A stretch of DNA of 50,760 nt from Acidimicrobiaceae bacterium (GTDB lineage: Bacteria; Actinomycetota; Acidimicrobiia; Acidimicrobiales; Acidimicrobiaceae): contig JABEUN010000021.1 in assembly GCA_013044385.1 (NCBI GenBank), positions 1 to 50,760 of the forward strand. Direction: 5' to 3'. How positions within the stretch are numbered: position 1 is the first letter of the stretch; each line of letters opens with the position of its first letter. Of the stretch, positions 18,521 through 27,285 are shown in pieces. The position numbers and the translations under genes are program-made. Under the pieces are notes generated by a model. It saw only the letters and a list, made by a program, of their open reading frames with translations, ran no database searches and was not told the DNA's origin.

Positions 18521-20044
18521 GTGGCTGTAGACGATCCAACCAAGTTGACAACAACGAATGAGCAAGACCACCGACCTGAGGACCTCCTTTCACTCCTCGA
18601 AACCGCAGATCCGCTCGAGAGCGTCGTGCCCAGGGACCGAAGGGACGGACCGTGGAAGATGTCGCTGCTCTGGTTGACATTCCAGGCGAGCGTTTCAAAC
18701 ATGTACACCGGCTACTTGGCCCGCTCGTCGGGAATGTCGCTTTCACAGATGTTCTGGGCGTGCATAATTGCGGTGCTCGTCATGGTCGGATACGGGATGT
18801 TGGCGGCAAACGTTGGCACCGAGACTGGCCAACCGCACTCAGTTCTGGCAAGAAGCGTTCTTGGAAGGTCCGGAAGCGCGTTGGCCTCCGTGCTCTTGAT
18901 TGTGACAGGGATGGGGTGGTACGGCTTTCAGGCCGTGTTCCTTTCACTCGTCTTCAACGGTCTATTCGGCCTCACACACCTAGAGCTATTCTCTGCGCTA
19001 TTCGCCCTGGTAATGATAGTCAACAACCTCTTGGGCTTCAGGAGCGTATCCGGCTACGCCAGATACGTAGCTGCTCCGATTCTGTTGGCATGGGGCGTCT
19101 ATGCGATCATCAAGGCCTTCGCCTCCGCAGCTGGACCACACCTCTTCCAGCCTCCCCACATCGCCGTTACCCAGGGGATCCTACTTACGGTCGAGTTGCT
19201 TGTTGGGGTCGCGATGTTCGGGAACGAGCCCGACATATTTCGTCATGCCCGCAGCGACAAGGGCCACAACTTCGCATCACTAACTATCGGATATGGGGTG
19301 GGGATACTGGTATTCCCAATAGCTGGGTACCTGATGGCAGAACTCTCCGATGCGACCACGCTCGGCTCCACTATCCACTACTTCACCAAATTCTCACTGT
19401 TCGGTCTCACCGCCTTAGCTGTGGTGGTCTTCACCGTGAATCTCTTTGCGCTGAATGACGCAAATCTTTACGAGGCGGTGAATGCTGTACAGAACTTCCT
19501 AAAAGGCAAGAGGCGCGCCGAGACTGTACTGGCGCTTGGATTAGTCGGCTCATTGATTGCGATCTTGATGGAACGTTCCAACTCGATCCAGAACAACTTC
19601 TTCATCGTGGCCAACATCTGTGCAGTCTTCCTTCCCTGTACCACAATCGTGATGGCGCTCGACGTCTTCCTTTTGGAGAGGATCAGTGGCTGTCGGCGCT
19701 CAATGAGCAAAGACGGCGTCTCTTTGGCGGTCGTCAGCTGGAAAGAGGCTTCGCCCGGCAACATCGCCGGAATATTTGCGATACTCGTCGGACTAGTTGT
19801 AGGCGCCACGACTGGCGGACTCATACCTGGCACTGCAGGATTCGGCAAGACGAATATCGGCATCCCAGCACTTGAAGCATGGCTTGCAGCAAGCATCGTC
19901 TACATAGCTGCGATGTACTTTGCCAGATCCGTCAAGTCAGCATCTACACAGAGCCGCATCCTAGGACTTCCAATCGGAGCGGACAACGGTAGCTCCACAA
20001 TCATCGACCTCGAAAGGATCGGCAACAGTAGCGATGCCAATTAG
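18521..20044 (+). CDS. NCS1-family permease (cytosine/purine/allantoin type)
   Basis: A membrane protein of about 507 residues with ~12 hydrophobic segments beginning at 'WKMSLLWLTFQASVSNMYTGYLA', and the 'GWYGFQAVFLSLVFNGLFGL' and 'NDANLYEAVNAVQNFLKG' blocks that place it in the nucleobase:cation symporter-1 family. GTG 18521 is preferred because GGGGGG lies seven bases upstream; ATG 18506 is an in-frame alternative. It should import a nucleobase or related heterocycle. Its last codons overlap the downstream amidohydrolase by 11 bases, so importer and hydrolase are probably expressed together. Confidence 0.88.
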   Translation: MAVDDPTKLTTTNEQDHRPEDLLSLLETADPLESVVPRDRRDGPWKMSLLWLTFQASVSNMYTGYLARSSGMSLSQMFWACIIAVLVMVGYGMLAANVGTETGQPHSVLARSVLGRSGSALASVLLIVTGMGWYGFQAVFLSLVFNGLFGLTHLELFSALFALVMIVNNLLGFRSVSGYARYVAAPILLAWGVYAIIKAFASAAGPHLFQPPHIAVTQGILLTVELLVGVAMFGNEPDIFRHARSDKGHNFASLTIGYGVGILVFPIAGYLMAELSDATTLGSTIHYFTKFSLFGLTALAVVVFTVNLFALNDANLYEAVNAVQNFLKGKRRAETVLALGLVGSLIAILMERSNSIQNNFFIVANICAVFLPCTTIVMALDVFLLERISGCRRSMSKDGVSLAVVSWKEASPGNIAGIFAILVGLVVGATTGGLIPGTAGFGKTNIGIPALEAWLAASIVYIAAMYFARSVKSASTQSRILGLPIGADNGSSTIIDLERIGNSSDAN

Positions 20045-20990
20045 CACAACAGCAGAGCCACTCGTAGATGTACACGTGCACCTATACCCGACCAAACAGG
20101 AGGGGCAGCTCGCCAAGGATAGCTACGTCATTTGGGAGTACGGAGATGACCCTGGGGTAGAGTTCGCAACCGCTGGGGGAGATCTGGAGGATCTGACCGC
20201 CATCTACGGAAAGGGTGGTTTCACACGTGCGATCGTAGTACACCTCTTCGACACAGCCCTTGCTCGAAGAGACGCCACAGAGAGGCTCTCGATAAATAGC
20301 AAGCCAGCCGAGACGGACGCCGTCCAGGCGGAGATTCAGGTTGCCGTTGGCGAGGCGATGTTGGCATCTAACCGCTGGATTGCCTCAGTAGCGCTAAACG
20401 ATCCGCTGGTAGATGTACTGGTTTCGGTAGATCCAACGCTCCTTACACCAAAAGAGATCGCCGACCACGTAACCGACCTTGCCAAACTCGGTGTCAAAGG
20501 GATCAAATTACATCCGGTCTCCCAGGGATACCTTCCGTTCGACTCGAGGCTCCACGCAATATATGAGACCTGTAGCGACGCGGGGCTCGTCGTGCTGTCG
20601 CACTCAGGTCCAGGACACCACGGAAGCGCATCTGCCAAGCCGACCGAATTCGCATCGGTGCTCGAGAGGTGGCCAAACCTCAAACTAGTCCTGGCCCACT
20701 TGGGTGGAGCCTCCTGGCAGGAGACGCCCGCACTCGCAAAGGCATTCCCTCAAGTGATGTTTGACCTTTCCGAGATCATAGAGTGGTCCGGTGCGTCATC
20801 CGCTCCGACGCCGGATCTGATGTCCATGTTGATCAAAGAGATCGGCGTCGACCGAGTTATGATGGGCTCGGACTTTCCCTGGTACGACCCGATCCTAACG
20901 ACAGATCGTGTCATGGGTCTGCCGGGTCTCAGCACGCAGGAGAGGTCCGCTCTCTTGGGAGGCAACGCGGCGAGGGTCTTCGACATCTGA
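20034..20990 (+). CDS. Amidohydrolase-family metal-dependent hydrolase
   Basis: A 318-residue amidohydrolase-2 type TIM barrel. Metal-binding candidates are H14 and H16 in 'VDVHVHLYP', the His of 'GIKLHPVSQGY', 'LSHSG', 'LAHLGG' and the Asp of 'MGSDFPWYDP', in the family order. Such enzymes hydrolyse or decarboxylate cyclic and aromatic acids. Its overlap with the NCS1 permease gene suggests that it acts on the imported compound, perhaps a pyrimidine or hydantoin derivative; this is inference from context only. Confidence 0.85.
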   Translation: MPISTTAEPLVDVHVHLYPTKQEGQLAKDSYVIWEYGDDPGVEFATAGGDLEDLTAIYGKGGFTRAIVVHLFDTALARRDATERLSINSKPAETDAVQAEIQVAVGEAMLASNRWIASVALNDPLVDVLVSVDPTLLTPKEIADHVTDLAKLGVKGIKLHPVSQGYLPFDSRLHAIYETCSDAGLVVLSHSGPGHHGSASAKPTEFASVLERWPNLKLVLAHLGGASWQETPALAKAFPQVMFDLSEIIEWSGASSAPTPDLMSMLIKEIGVDRVMMGSDFPWYDPILTTDRVMGLPGLSTQERSALLGGNAARVFDI

Positions 20991-21381
20991 AAACCTACCC
21001 CACGTCGTCGCCAGTTTTCCTACCGATTTGGCTTCTTGCTGACTGGGAAATTCCCCCAATCAAGGTCTGATGCTCCTATGACAACCCGCACGAGTGGGCG
21101 CACTCATAATGGACTTCTGACGCCGGCTGACGCCGGCTACCACCGATCACGACCGTCGAAACGAACGGTATAGAACTGGACAAAAGAGGCCGTCTCGCTT
21201 ACCAAAAGCTATTGAGACCAGCTCACCACTGTTGGGGTGGTCAGCACGGTTCTGCCACCCCAACGGGGCTGGACCCCTGGTCACGCAGCGGAGACTTCGC
21301 TGTAAATCGCACACTTCGGGAGTCCAACCCCGGTCACCGAACCGGCGAATATGCCTCGGTGTGGGTCGGCTACCAAGCAGC
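20991..21381. other. Convergent gene-free stretch with a tandem repeat and a hairpin
   Basis: The gap between the convergent amidohydrolase and Nramp genes holds a tandem ten-base repeat CTGACGCCGG (21117-21136) and a strong hairpin listed separately. The sequence around 21285-21330 contains a tRNA-Tyr-like CTGTAAATC but does not fold as a tRNA. Confidence 0.45.
21229..21266. terminator. Hairpin between convergent amidohydrolase and Nramp genes
   Basis: Arms 21231-21240 (GTTGGGGTGG) and 21255-21264 are perfect complements; an inner CAG/CTG pair narrows the loop and a C-G pair extends the outside. It is the strongest structure in the convergent gap and a likely transcription end for one or both genes, although no T-run is present. 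Confidence 0.45.
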
Positions 21382-23028
21382 TCATCCGTGGATGGCCACC
21401 TCCACAATCTTCACTACGACCAGAGCGAACGCAACGAACAGGTAACCTCGAAGCGTCAAAAGTCCGATCTTCCTCTGAGTGGACATCACCGGCGTCTTGA
21501 GCGTTGCGAGGTTTGGCATCCGCCAGGTCTGTCGATCGAGCTTCTCGAAGATTTCTACGTCACCGCTCCTATCGCCATAGCGAGACTGGAACAGCAGAAA
21601 CGCACCGACGATTAGGCCGACTACTATCCCTCCCCCCATCACCGCCTCGATCTGGGTACTCGAAATATTCGGGAAGAGTACGCTTGCGGTAAGGATGATT
21701 GAGAGCAGTACCAGCACCCAGATGATTGCCGACGTCAGTATATTTAGCTTCTTCCCATTCACCCAAGGGCCGAGCACCTCCTTGTCGTTGCTCAGGAGCA
21801 TCAAGAAGACCACCGCACTAGGCAGGAGTACGCCTGCAAGTGTCTGGACTCCCTCGGTCAGCAGTCCAAGGGGCACACCTGGAATTATCACTAGAGCAGC
21901 GGAGAGTGCCATCAACCCGGCGTAGACGGCATAGAAACCCTTCGCCTTCGTCACGGGACGGTGCAGTGAGTGGTTCACGCCTAACACATCGGAACTGGCA
22001 TAAGCAGTTGCGAGACCAACCGCGGCCGCACCGATAATACTTGCATCGAGCAACGCAATGGCGAAGAGATCTCCGGCTACGTGGGACACGTACTTGCCGA
22101 GTCCAGCAGCGACTCCGGCAGCAGATGTGAAGTCACCGAAACCCGGTCTGCCAGCGAACACCGCAGATGAAAAGCCGAACATTGCGGCTGCGCCTAGCAC
22201 GACAATGCCAATACCGATCCAGAGGTCTGTCCGCTCGTAGTTTATGAATCTGGGGGTAATTCTCTTGTCGATGACGTAAGACTGCTGGAAGAAGAGCTGC
22301 CATGGGGCAACCGTCGTACCAATAATTCCGATGATCAAAAGCATGACCGTCGAAACCTGTGCACCGTGGGGGAAACCCGGGATGACGAAGTTGTGGACCA
22401 TCTGGCCGACAGGCGGATGCACCATCAAATAGATCGGAATGAGTATCAGCGAACCCGCCACCAAGGTCAAGCTGACACGCTCGAAACGCCGAAAGCTTCC
22501 CGTGCTTGCAGCCCCGACGACGGCGACCGCAGCAACGATGACCGACGGAATCTTCGGCAGCCCGAGATAGCCGGTCGCAAGTGTTACACCGATGAACTCG
22601 GTGACTATCGTCAAGGCATTCAAAATGAACAGGTCGATGACACTGAATGCGCCCCAAAATTTCCCGAACCGCTCAAGGATGAGTCTGGCATGGCCCACAC
22701 CTGAGACAGCTCCAAGTCGAAGAACCATCTCCTGGCTGACATACAATACCGGAACGAGTAGTAGCAGGGTCCACAGCAGATGGGTTCCGTAGTCCTGGCC
22801 CGCTTGGGTGTAGGTACCGAACGCTCCGGCGTCGTTATCGCCTACCATGACGATCAGGCCCGGACCAACGATTGCTAAAAGTGTCTTCAACTTCGCTGAA
22901 AGGTGCCGACGAGGCGACACATCACCGAGCGCGATTGTGCCTAGTGCGCCTCGGATATCACCAACGTGTGCACTGTCGAGGGCGGCAGTCGAACTCTCGA
23001 ACGAATCTATGTTGATCTCAGCAGGCAT
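21382..23028 (-). CDS. Nramp-related divalent metal transporter
   Basis: A 548-residue membrane protein with about 12 helices of the SLC11/Nramp fold. In helix 1 the canonical DPGN is replaced by DNDAG ('MVGDNDAGAFGTYTQAG', residues 61-77), and in helix 6 the MPH motif reads APWQ (241-244, 'IGTTVAPWQLFFQQS'). Loss of the soft-metal methionine is the mark of Nramp-related magnesium transporters (NRMTs), so Mg2+ import is at least as likely as Mn2+/Fe2+. ATG 23028 is chosen because a well-initiated leader ORF ends across it (11-base overlap); the frame is open to TTG 23130. It lacks its own Shine-Dalgarno, in keeping with translational coupling. It lies downstream of cysK-cysE after a long leader. 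Confidence 0.88.
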   Translation of the reverse strand: MPAEINIDSFESSTAALDSAHVGDIRGALGTIALGDVSPRRHLSAKLKTLLAIVGPGLIVMVGDNDAGAFGTYTQAGQDYGTHLLWTLLLLVPVLYVSQEMVLRLGAVSGVGHARLILERFGKFWGAFSVIDLFILNALTIVTEFIGVTLATGYLGLPKIPSVIVAAVAVVGAASTGSFRRFERVSLTLVAGSLILIPIYLMVHPPVGQMVHNFVIPGFPHGAQVSTVMLLIIGIIGTTVAPWQLFFQQSYVIDKRITPRFINYERTDLWIGIGIVVLGAAAMFGFSSAVFAGRPGFGDFTSAAGVAAGLGKYVSHVAGDLFAIALLDASIIGAAAVGLATAYASSDVLGVNHSLHRPVTKAKGFYAVYAGLMALSAALVIIPGVPLGLLTEGVQTLAGVLLPSAVVFLMLLSNDKEVLGPWVNGKKLNILTSAIIWVLVLLSIILTASVLFPNISSTQIEAVMGGGIVVGLIVGAFLLFQSRYGDRSGDVEIFEKLDRQTWRMPNLATLKTPVMSTQRKIGLLTLRGYLFVAFALVVVKIVEVAIHG

Positions 23029-23152
23029 CGGAGGCACCGCCCAACACATGTCGAGGCGAGCAATCAGACAGCGGTCTGCTCTTGGCGTAGTACAAAACGT
23101 ACTGTTCCGTAACCCGAAGTTCATGCGCAATGTAAGTATTGAATTGAAACAT
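23018..23152 (-). CDS. 44-residue leader ORF overlapping the Nramp start
   Basis: ATG 23152 is preceded by an A-rich tract and AGAGGAG six bases upstream, the best ribosome binding site of this part of the window. The peptide begins 'MFQFNTYIAHELRVTEQYVLYYAK' and ends 'GGASDAC'. Its TGA lies inside the first codons of the Nramp gene (ATGCCTGCTGA, minus strand), so ribosomes finishing here could reinitiate at the transporter ATG. No family is recognised. It may be a regulatory leader peptide or simply the loading site for the transporter. Confidence 0.6.
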   Translation of the reverse strand: MFQFNTYIAHELRVTEQYVLYYAKSRPLSDCSPRHVLGGASDAC

Positions 23153-23692
23153 GGAGATCTCCTCTTTTTTTTCTTTCAACCTGCGCTCCGAAAAGAGCGC
23201 GACACGATCCACTGAATTGTTGAAATACATACCGAGGTGGCGACTTAGAGTCGCTTGCGAACATTTACTCGGTGAACGCGGCAATCTCTACGAATCGAAA
23301 AGCCACGAGACACCCGACGCGCGCGAACTCTGGGTAGTTGAATCCCTACCGATTAAAAGACTTCGAAACGGGCCGATTAGCCGTTCTGTTTCGAATTCTG
23401 AGCCGCCATCGGTGAGCAGCAGGTACTCGGAGGTTCAGATTTCATCAGTGCTCACCTCCCTGTCGGTCACGGCACTCCAAGCGCCAAAACAACGGGCAAA
23501 AACCCAGCTAAATCGACAAAGTGCTCATGGTCATCATACCTCAATGGCACTTTACCTAGGCCAGAGTCGAGACCCCTGTCACAGTTATTAATGGTCCGAT
23601 CTGCATACCGTTCACCGTTTCGCCAATGGAGCACAGGCCCGTGACATTCACCAATTACCAGTTTTGTCCCGGCCGGTTCGACAAAGAAGACG
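23153..23692 (-). promoter_or_regulatory. Long structured 5' leader of the Nramp operon (candidate cis-regulatory RNA)
   Basis: 540 bases between the cysE stop and the leader ORF contain no gene but four perfect inverted repeats: 23450-23456 with 23411-23417 (7 bp); 23388-23395 with 23362-23369 (8 bp); 23268-23273 with 23231-23236 (6 bp) enclosing 23249-23254 with 23240-23245 (6 bp); and 23195-23200 with 23183-23188 (6 bp), the last just before the A-rich ribosome binding region. Such density upstream of a metal transporter suggests a sensing leader. I could not match it to the yybP-ykoY (Mn2+) or M-box (Mg2+) consensus. The Nramp promoter should also be here. Confidence 0.45.
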
Positions 23693-24394
23693 CTAGATGG
23701 AGAAGTCCTCGCCTCGCCAGCTACCGTCTTGCCCCGACCTGTTGCCGCTGAGCGATACGTGGCCAACGAGACTGGCTTCTAGTTCGTCCAATCTGGACTG
23801 AAGTGTGTGAAGGCCAGCACCGAGGACGTCCGGCAGAACCGACCCATCGAGATCCGGCTTTGCAAACTTCGAGCGGGGATGGCTCCTAGCGACGACTTGA
23901 CCAGGTATCCCCACGACCACGGAGTTGCTCGGCACCGGCTTGACGACGACAGCATTTGCACCAATTCTGCTGTCGTCGCCAATAAACAGTGGGCCGAGTA
24001 TCTTCGCACCCGCGCCGACTGTAACACGGTCACCTAGGGTCGGATGGCGCTTGCCCCTGTCAAATCCTCGTCCACCTAGTGTGACTCCATGAAAGATCGT
24101 GACATCTTCGCCGGTCTCGGCGGTCTCACCGATCACCACACCTGAGGCATGGTCGATGAAAAGTCCCGGTCCCAAATTAGCTCCCGGATGGATGTCCACA
24201 TTCGTCCAAGTGCGGGTAAGGGCAGATATCGTCCTGGCTGGGAACTTATACCCTCTCTCCCAAAGAGCATGTGCTATCCGGTGCATCACTAGCGCGTGGA
24301 AACCCGGATACAAAAGGACTACCTCGAGTCGGCTTCTCGCAGCGGGATCTCGGGCAAGTACTGCGTCGAGATCCCTCCTAAGTGTTGCGAGCAA
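23693..24394 (-). CDS. cysE: Serine O-acetyltransferase
   Basis: A 233-residue enzyme that acetylates serine with acetyl-CoA, the first step of cysteine synthesis. The N-terminal helical part ('[28 protein letters not shown]') is followed by the left-handed beta-helix of hexapeptide repeats with the active-site motif '[29 protein letters not shown]' and '[15 protein letters not shown]'. The C-terminus is about 35 residues longer than the short actinobacterial/Bacillus-type enzyme and ends in a Gly/Ser-rich tail rather than the usual Ile, so complex formation with CysK may differ, although the very last residue is Ile. Start TTG 24394 has GGAG eight bases upstream and lies three bases after the cysK stop. 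Confidence 0.93.
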   Translation of the reverse strand: MLATLRRDLDAVLARDPAARSRLEVVLLYPGFHALVMHRIAHALWERGYKFPARTISALTRTWTNVDIHPGANLGPGLFIDHASGVVIGETAETGEDVTIFHGVTLGGRGFDRGKRHPTLGDRVTVGAGAKILGPLFIGDDSRIGANAVVVKPVPSNSVVVGIPGQVVARSHPRSKFAKPDLDGSVLPDVLGAGLHTLQSRLDELEASLVGHVSLSGNRSGQDGSWRGEDFSI

Positions 24395-24397
24395 CTT

Positions 24398-25330
24398 CTA
24401 ATCTCCGAGACCCGCATACAGCGGGGTGGAGAGATACCGCTCACCGAAACTTGGCACTATAACCACGATCGTCTTGCCCGCGGCCTCGGGCCGTTTTGCG
24501 ACTTGGATTGCTGACCAGATAGCCGCGCCAGAAGAGATTCCGACCAGCAGGCCCTCCTTGGCGGCCACGGCCCTTGCCGTCTCAAACGCATCGTCGGCCG
24601 AGACTTGGATGACTTCGTCTACTACCGACGCCTCGTAGTTGCCCGGGATGAACCCGGCACCAATTCCCTGTATTGGATGCGGACCCTTCTGCCCGCCGGA
24701 CAGTACCGGAGAAGCAGAGGGCTCAACTGCGATGATCTTCACTGACGGCTTGTGTTCTTTCAGGTATTCTCCGACACCCGAAATGGTCCCTCCAGTGCCA
24801 ACTCCCGCGATTAAGTAGTCGACTCCCCCATCGGTGTCGTTCCATATCTCAACCGCGGTAGTCGCCTTATGTATGGCGGGGTTGGAGGGGTTCTCGAACT
24901 GCTGCGGCATGAAGTAGGTCGGGTTCTCCTTTACCAGGGCCTCGGCCCGTGCAATTGCTCCACCCATGCCGTCGGGTCCAGGCGTGAGGATCAGCTCTGC
25001 GCCATATGCACGGAGCAGTATGCGCCTCTCCTTGCTCATCGTTTCCGGCATAGTGAGAATGCACTTATATCCTCTTGCTGCGCAGACCATCGCAAGGGCG
25101 ATACCAGTGTTACCACTGGTCGGCTCCACTATGGTGGAATCCGGTCCGATCAATCCAGCCTTTTCGGCAGCGTCGATCATCGCAACGCCGATCCTGTCTT
25201 TGACGCTGTGTGCAGGGTTGAAGTACTCGAGCTTCGCCACTACCTGGCCTGCGGCTCCATCGGTCACTCGCCTCAGTCGAACGAGCGGGGTATTTCCGAC
25301 CAGTTGAGTAACGTCGTCTGCAATCTTCAT
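24398..25330 (-). CDS. cysK: Cysteine synthase A (O-acetylserine sulfhydrylase)
   Basis: A 310-residue PLP enzyme that replaces the acetyl group of O-acetylserine with sulfide. The PLP lysine is in '[11 protein letters not shown]', the substrate loop in '[12 protein letters not shown]', and the phosphate-binding glycine loop in '[12 protein letters not shown]'. Standard length and start (ATG 25330, AAAGGCGG upstream). It forms an operon with cysE, giving both steps from serine to cysteine. A strong palindrome about 65 bases upstream (25394-25419) is a candidate operator for sulfur-dependent control. Confidence 0.95.
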   Translation of the reverse strand: MKIADDVTQLVGNTPLVRLRRVTDGAAGQVVAKLEYFNPAHSVKDRIGVAMIDAAEKAGLIGPDSTIVEPTSGNTGIALAMVCAARGYKCILTMPETMSKERRILLRAYGAELILTPGPDGMGGAIARAEALVKENPTYFMPQQFENPSNPAIHKATTAVEIWNDTDGGVDYLIAGVGTGGTISGVGEYLKEHKPSVKIIAVEPSASPVLSGGQKGPHPIQGIGAGFIPGNYEASVVDEVIQVSADDAFETARAVAAKEGLLVGISSGAAIWSAIQVAKRPEAAGKTIVVIVPSFGERYLSTPLYAGLGD

Positions 25331-25393
25331 GCCGTACCGCCTTTGGGAGACCTCTCCTGCACCACCGCAGGATGCTACGAAGCTTTAACAAAA

Positions 25394-25419
25394 AGTTAGT
25401 CTGGTAATTCCGACTAACT
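25394..25419. promoter_or_regulatory. Palindromic operator candidate upstream of cysK-cysE
   Basis: AGTTAGTC-N10-GACTAACT is a perfect eight-base inverted repeat with a partly symmetric AATT-containing centre. It lies about 65 bases upstream of the cysK ATG, in the promoter region. Rrf2-family regulators (CymR, IscR) control sulfur genes through palindromes of similar size, so such a regulator is a reasonable guess, but the sequence does not identify it. Confidence 0.5.
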
Positions 25420-25514
25420 AGGTCAGAGATGTCATAAATCACCAAATTGAACCATTTCGACCCTCAAATCCAAAGCTCAGTTTCATAGATTTCAGGGCCT
25501 AATGACCGGTGAAT

Positions 25515-27269
25515 TCAGCGAGATGCCTCGGCCTCTTCCGAAAGCTCCAGCCACTGCTCCTCGGCAGAATCGAGCTCGGCCTGACAGCCAGCGAGCTCGG
25601 CACCGAGCCTGGCCAGCTCGCCACGATCCGTGGTTGCCTCGAAGGCGATCAAAAAGTCATCTCTCTTCCGGGTCAACTGTTCGAGTCTTTTGTCGAGTTT
25701 GCGCAGTTCGGCGCTTATCGTACTTGCCGAGCGACCGCGTACTTCGTCAGACCGAGACTTCGTCGACCCCTTTGGAGCTGCAGCGGATTCGTCACCCGAA
25801 GGCTCTCGAACCTTCCGGACCGTCGACTCGGCGATCCACCCTTGCAGACCACCGGCAACCTCAGAAACCTTCCCATATCGACAGGCGACGATTCGGTCAG
25901 TCACCCTATCTAAGAAGGTACGGTCGTGGCTGACGGTGACGAGTGCACCTTTCCACTCCTCGAGGTAGTCCTCAAGGGCTCTCAGAGTATCGAGGTCTAA
26001 GTCGTTCGTCGGTTCGTCAAGAAACAGAACATTGGGTCGAGCGGCAAGAACGGTAAGTAGCTGCAGTCGCCGCCTCTCGCCACCCGAAAGCGTCCCCACG
26101 GTGGCCCATGGCAACTCTCCTGTGAACCAGAACCGCTCCATCAACTTCTGGTCTGCAAGGTCGCCCGGTGTCCGATTCGGTCCTGCGACCACATCGCGGA
26201 CCCGTGCACTTGGATCCAGGTCCGGTCCGTGTTGAGAGTAGTAACCCATCCTCACCGTGGTTCCTCGTTCAATCCGACCCGAGGTCGGCGACCTCACGCC
26301 AGCCAGCACCTCGAGAAGCGTCGTCTTTCCCGATCCATTTGAGCCCACCACTCCCATTCGCTCATCTGGATCGATACTGAGCGACACATCGCTGAATATC
26401 GGATCATCCGATGGACCATACCTAAAGCCCGCCTCAACAACTTCGATAACCTTGGAACCCAGACGGGGGCCATCAAAGCCCAGATCCAAAGACGTGGACC
26501 GGGCCGCCTCTTCCGGGCCCGAATCGATCAACTTTCTCGCTGCGTCGATACGAGCCTGCGGTTTTCGCGTTCGCGCCTTGGCTCCGCGCCGGAGCCAAGC
26601 CAACTCCCGCCTTGCAAGATTTCGCCTGACTGACTCCGCATCAGCGGCCTTCTGCTCTCTGTCGAACCCCGCCGCTAGGTAAGTGGCGTATCCACCGTTA
26701 TGGAAAAACGCCTTGCCCCGGTCCAACTCGAGCATCCGTGTGGTCACTCTGTCCAAGAGATACCTGTCGTGACTCACAAGAATCACTCCTCCGCTAAAGC
26801 GGGAGAGCCAAGCCTCCAGCCAGGCGATTGCAGCTAGGTCAAGGTGGTTCGTCGGTTCGTCCAGTATCAGGAGCTCCACCGGATTAGAAAGAACTCGCGC
26901 CAGCGCCACTCGCTTGATCTGGCCACCTGAAAGCTCACTGACGGGACGGTCTATCAGCGTCGTCATATCTAGTCGATCGAGAATGGCGATGCTTTGCCAA
27001 CCATCACCGACGACCTCTCGTACGGTGCCGGAAGGGAGGGCAGCCTCCTGGTCGAGCACGCCGATCCTTACTCCTCTGCCCCGCCGAACCTCACCGGACT
27101 CTGGAAGCTGAGTTCCGGCAACCACTCTGAGTAGGGTTGACTTGCCGGTGCCATTTATGCCTACAACGCCAAGTCTGTCACCATCGGAGACGGTAACTGA
27201 AAGACTTGAGAACAGGACTCGGTCTGAACGGGTAACGGTCACATTGGATGCATCGACGAGTATTGTCAC
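25515..27269 (-). CDS. ABC-F family ATPase (Uup-like)
   Basis: A 584-residue soluble protein with two ABC ATPase domains and no membrane helices: Walker A 'GINGTGKST' (37-45) and 'GSNGSGKTT', signatures 'LSGGQIKRVALARVL' and 'LSGGERRRLQLL', Walker B 'LLILDEPTNHLD' and 'VLFLDEPTNDLD'. The charged linker 'RRNLARRELAWLRRGAKARTRKPQARIDAARKLI' is the ABC-F interdomain region that reaches into the ribosome, and the C-terminal ~70 residues are a coiled coil as in Uup. It probably acts on translating ribosomes. The GTG start coincides with the end of a perfect hairpin (27269-27285). Monocistronic. Confidence 0.93.
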   Translation of the reverse strand: MTILVDASNVTVTRSDRVLFSSLSVTVSDGDRLGVVGINGTGKSTLLRVVAGTQLPESGEVRRGRGVRIGVLDQEAALPSGTVREVVGDGWQSIAILDRLDMTTLIDRPVSELSGGQIKRVALARVLSNPVELLILDEPTNHLDLAAIAWLEAWLSRFSGGVILVSHDRYLLDRVTTRMLELDRGKAFFHNGGYATYLAAGFDREQKAADAESVRRNLARRELAWLRRGAKARTRKPQARIDAARKLIDSGPEEAARSTSLDLGFDGPRLGSKVIEVVEAGFRYGPSDDPIFSDVSLSIDPDERMGVVGSNGSGKTTLLEVLAGVRSPTSGRIERGTTVRMGYYSQHGPDLDPSARVRDVVAGPNRTPGDLADQKLMERFWFTGELPWATVGTLSGGERRRLQLLTVLAARPNVLFLDEPTNDLDLDTLRALEDYLEEWKGALVTVSHDRTFLDRVTDRIVACRYGKVSEVAGGLQGWIAESTVRKVREPSGDESAAAPKGSTKSRSDEVRGRSASTISAELRKLDKRLEQLTRKRDDFLIAFEATTDRGELARLGAELAGCQAELDSAEEQWLELSEEAEASR

Positions 27270-27285
27270 CCTTACACGGTAAGGG
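27269..27285. promoter_or_regulatory. Inverted repeat abutting the ABC-F start codon
   Basis: CCCTTAC-ACG-GTAAGGG, a seven-base perfect inverted repeat with a three-base loop. On the minus strand its last G is the first base of the GTG start codon and it occupies the place of a ribosome binding site. It could act as an RNA hairpin limiting initiation or as an operator. Confidence 0.35.

Noticed and set aside
21117-21136. Tandem ten-base repeat (CTGACGCCGG twice)
   Set aside because: Only two copies, no spacers or further units; not a CRISPR or repeat array.
21265-21345. tRNA-Tyr-like sequence (CTGTAAATC with a GGG...CCC arm downstream)
   Set aside because: No anticodon stem, no TTC-type T-loop and no matching acceptor arms could be drawn; likely a chance resemblance.
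22133-22657. 174-codon frame within the Nramp gene
   Set aside because: Same-strand shadow of the transporter frame; no motif of its own.
23401-23460. Possible M-box (Mg2+) riboswitch core in the Nramp leader (GGTGAGC...GCTCACC, minus strand)
   Set aside because: Only the GGTGAG start and a CTGCTG stretch resemble the consensus; the other conserved blocks are missing, so it is reported as an unidentified structured leader.
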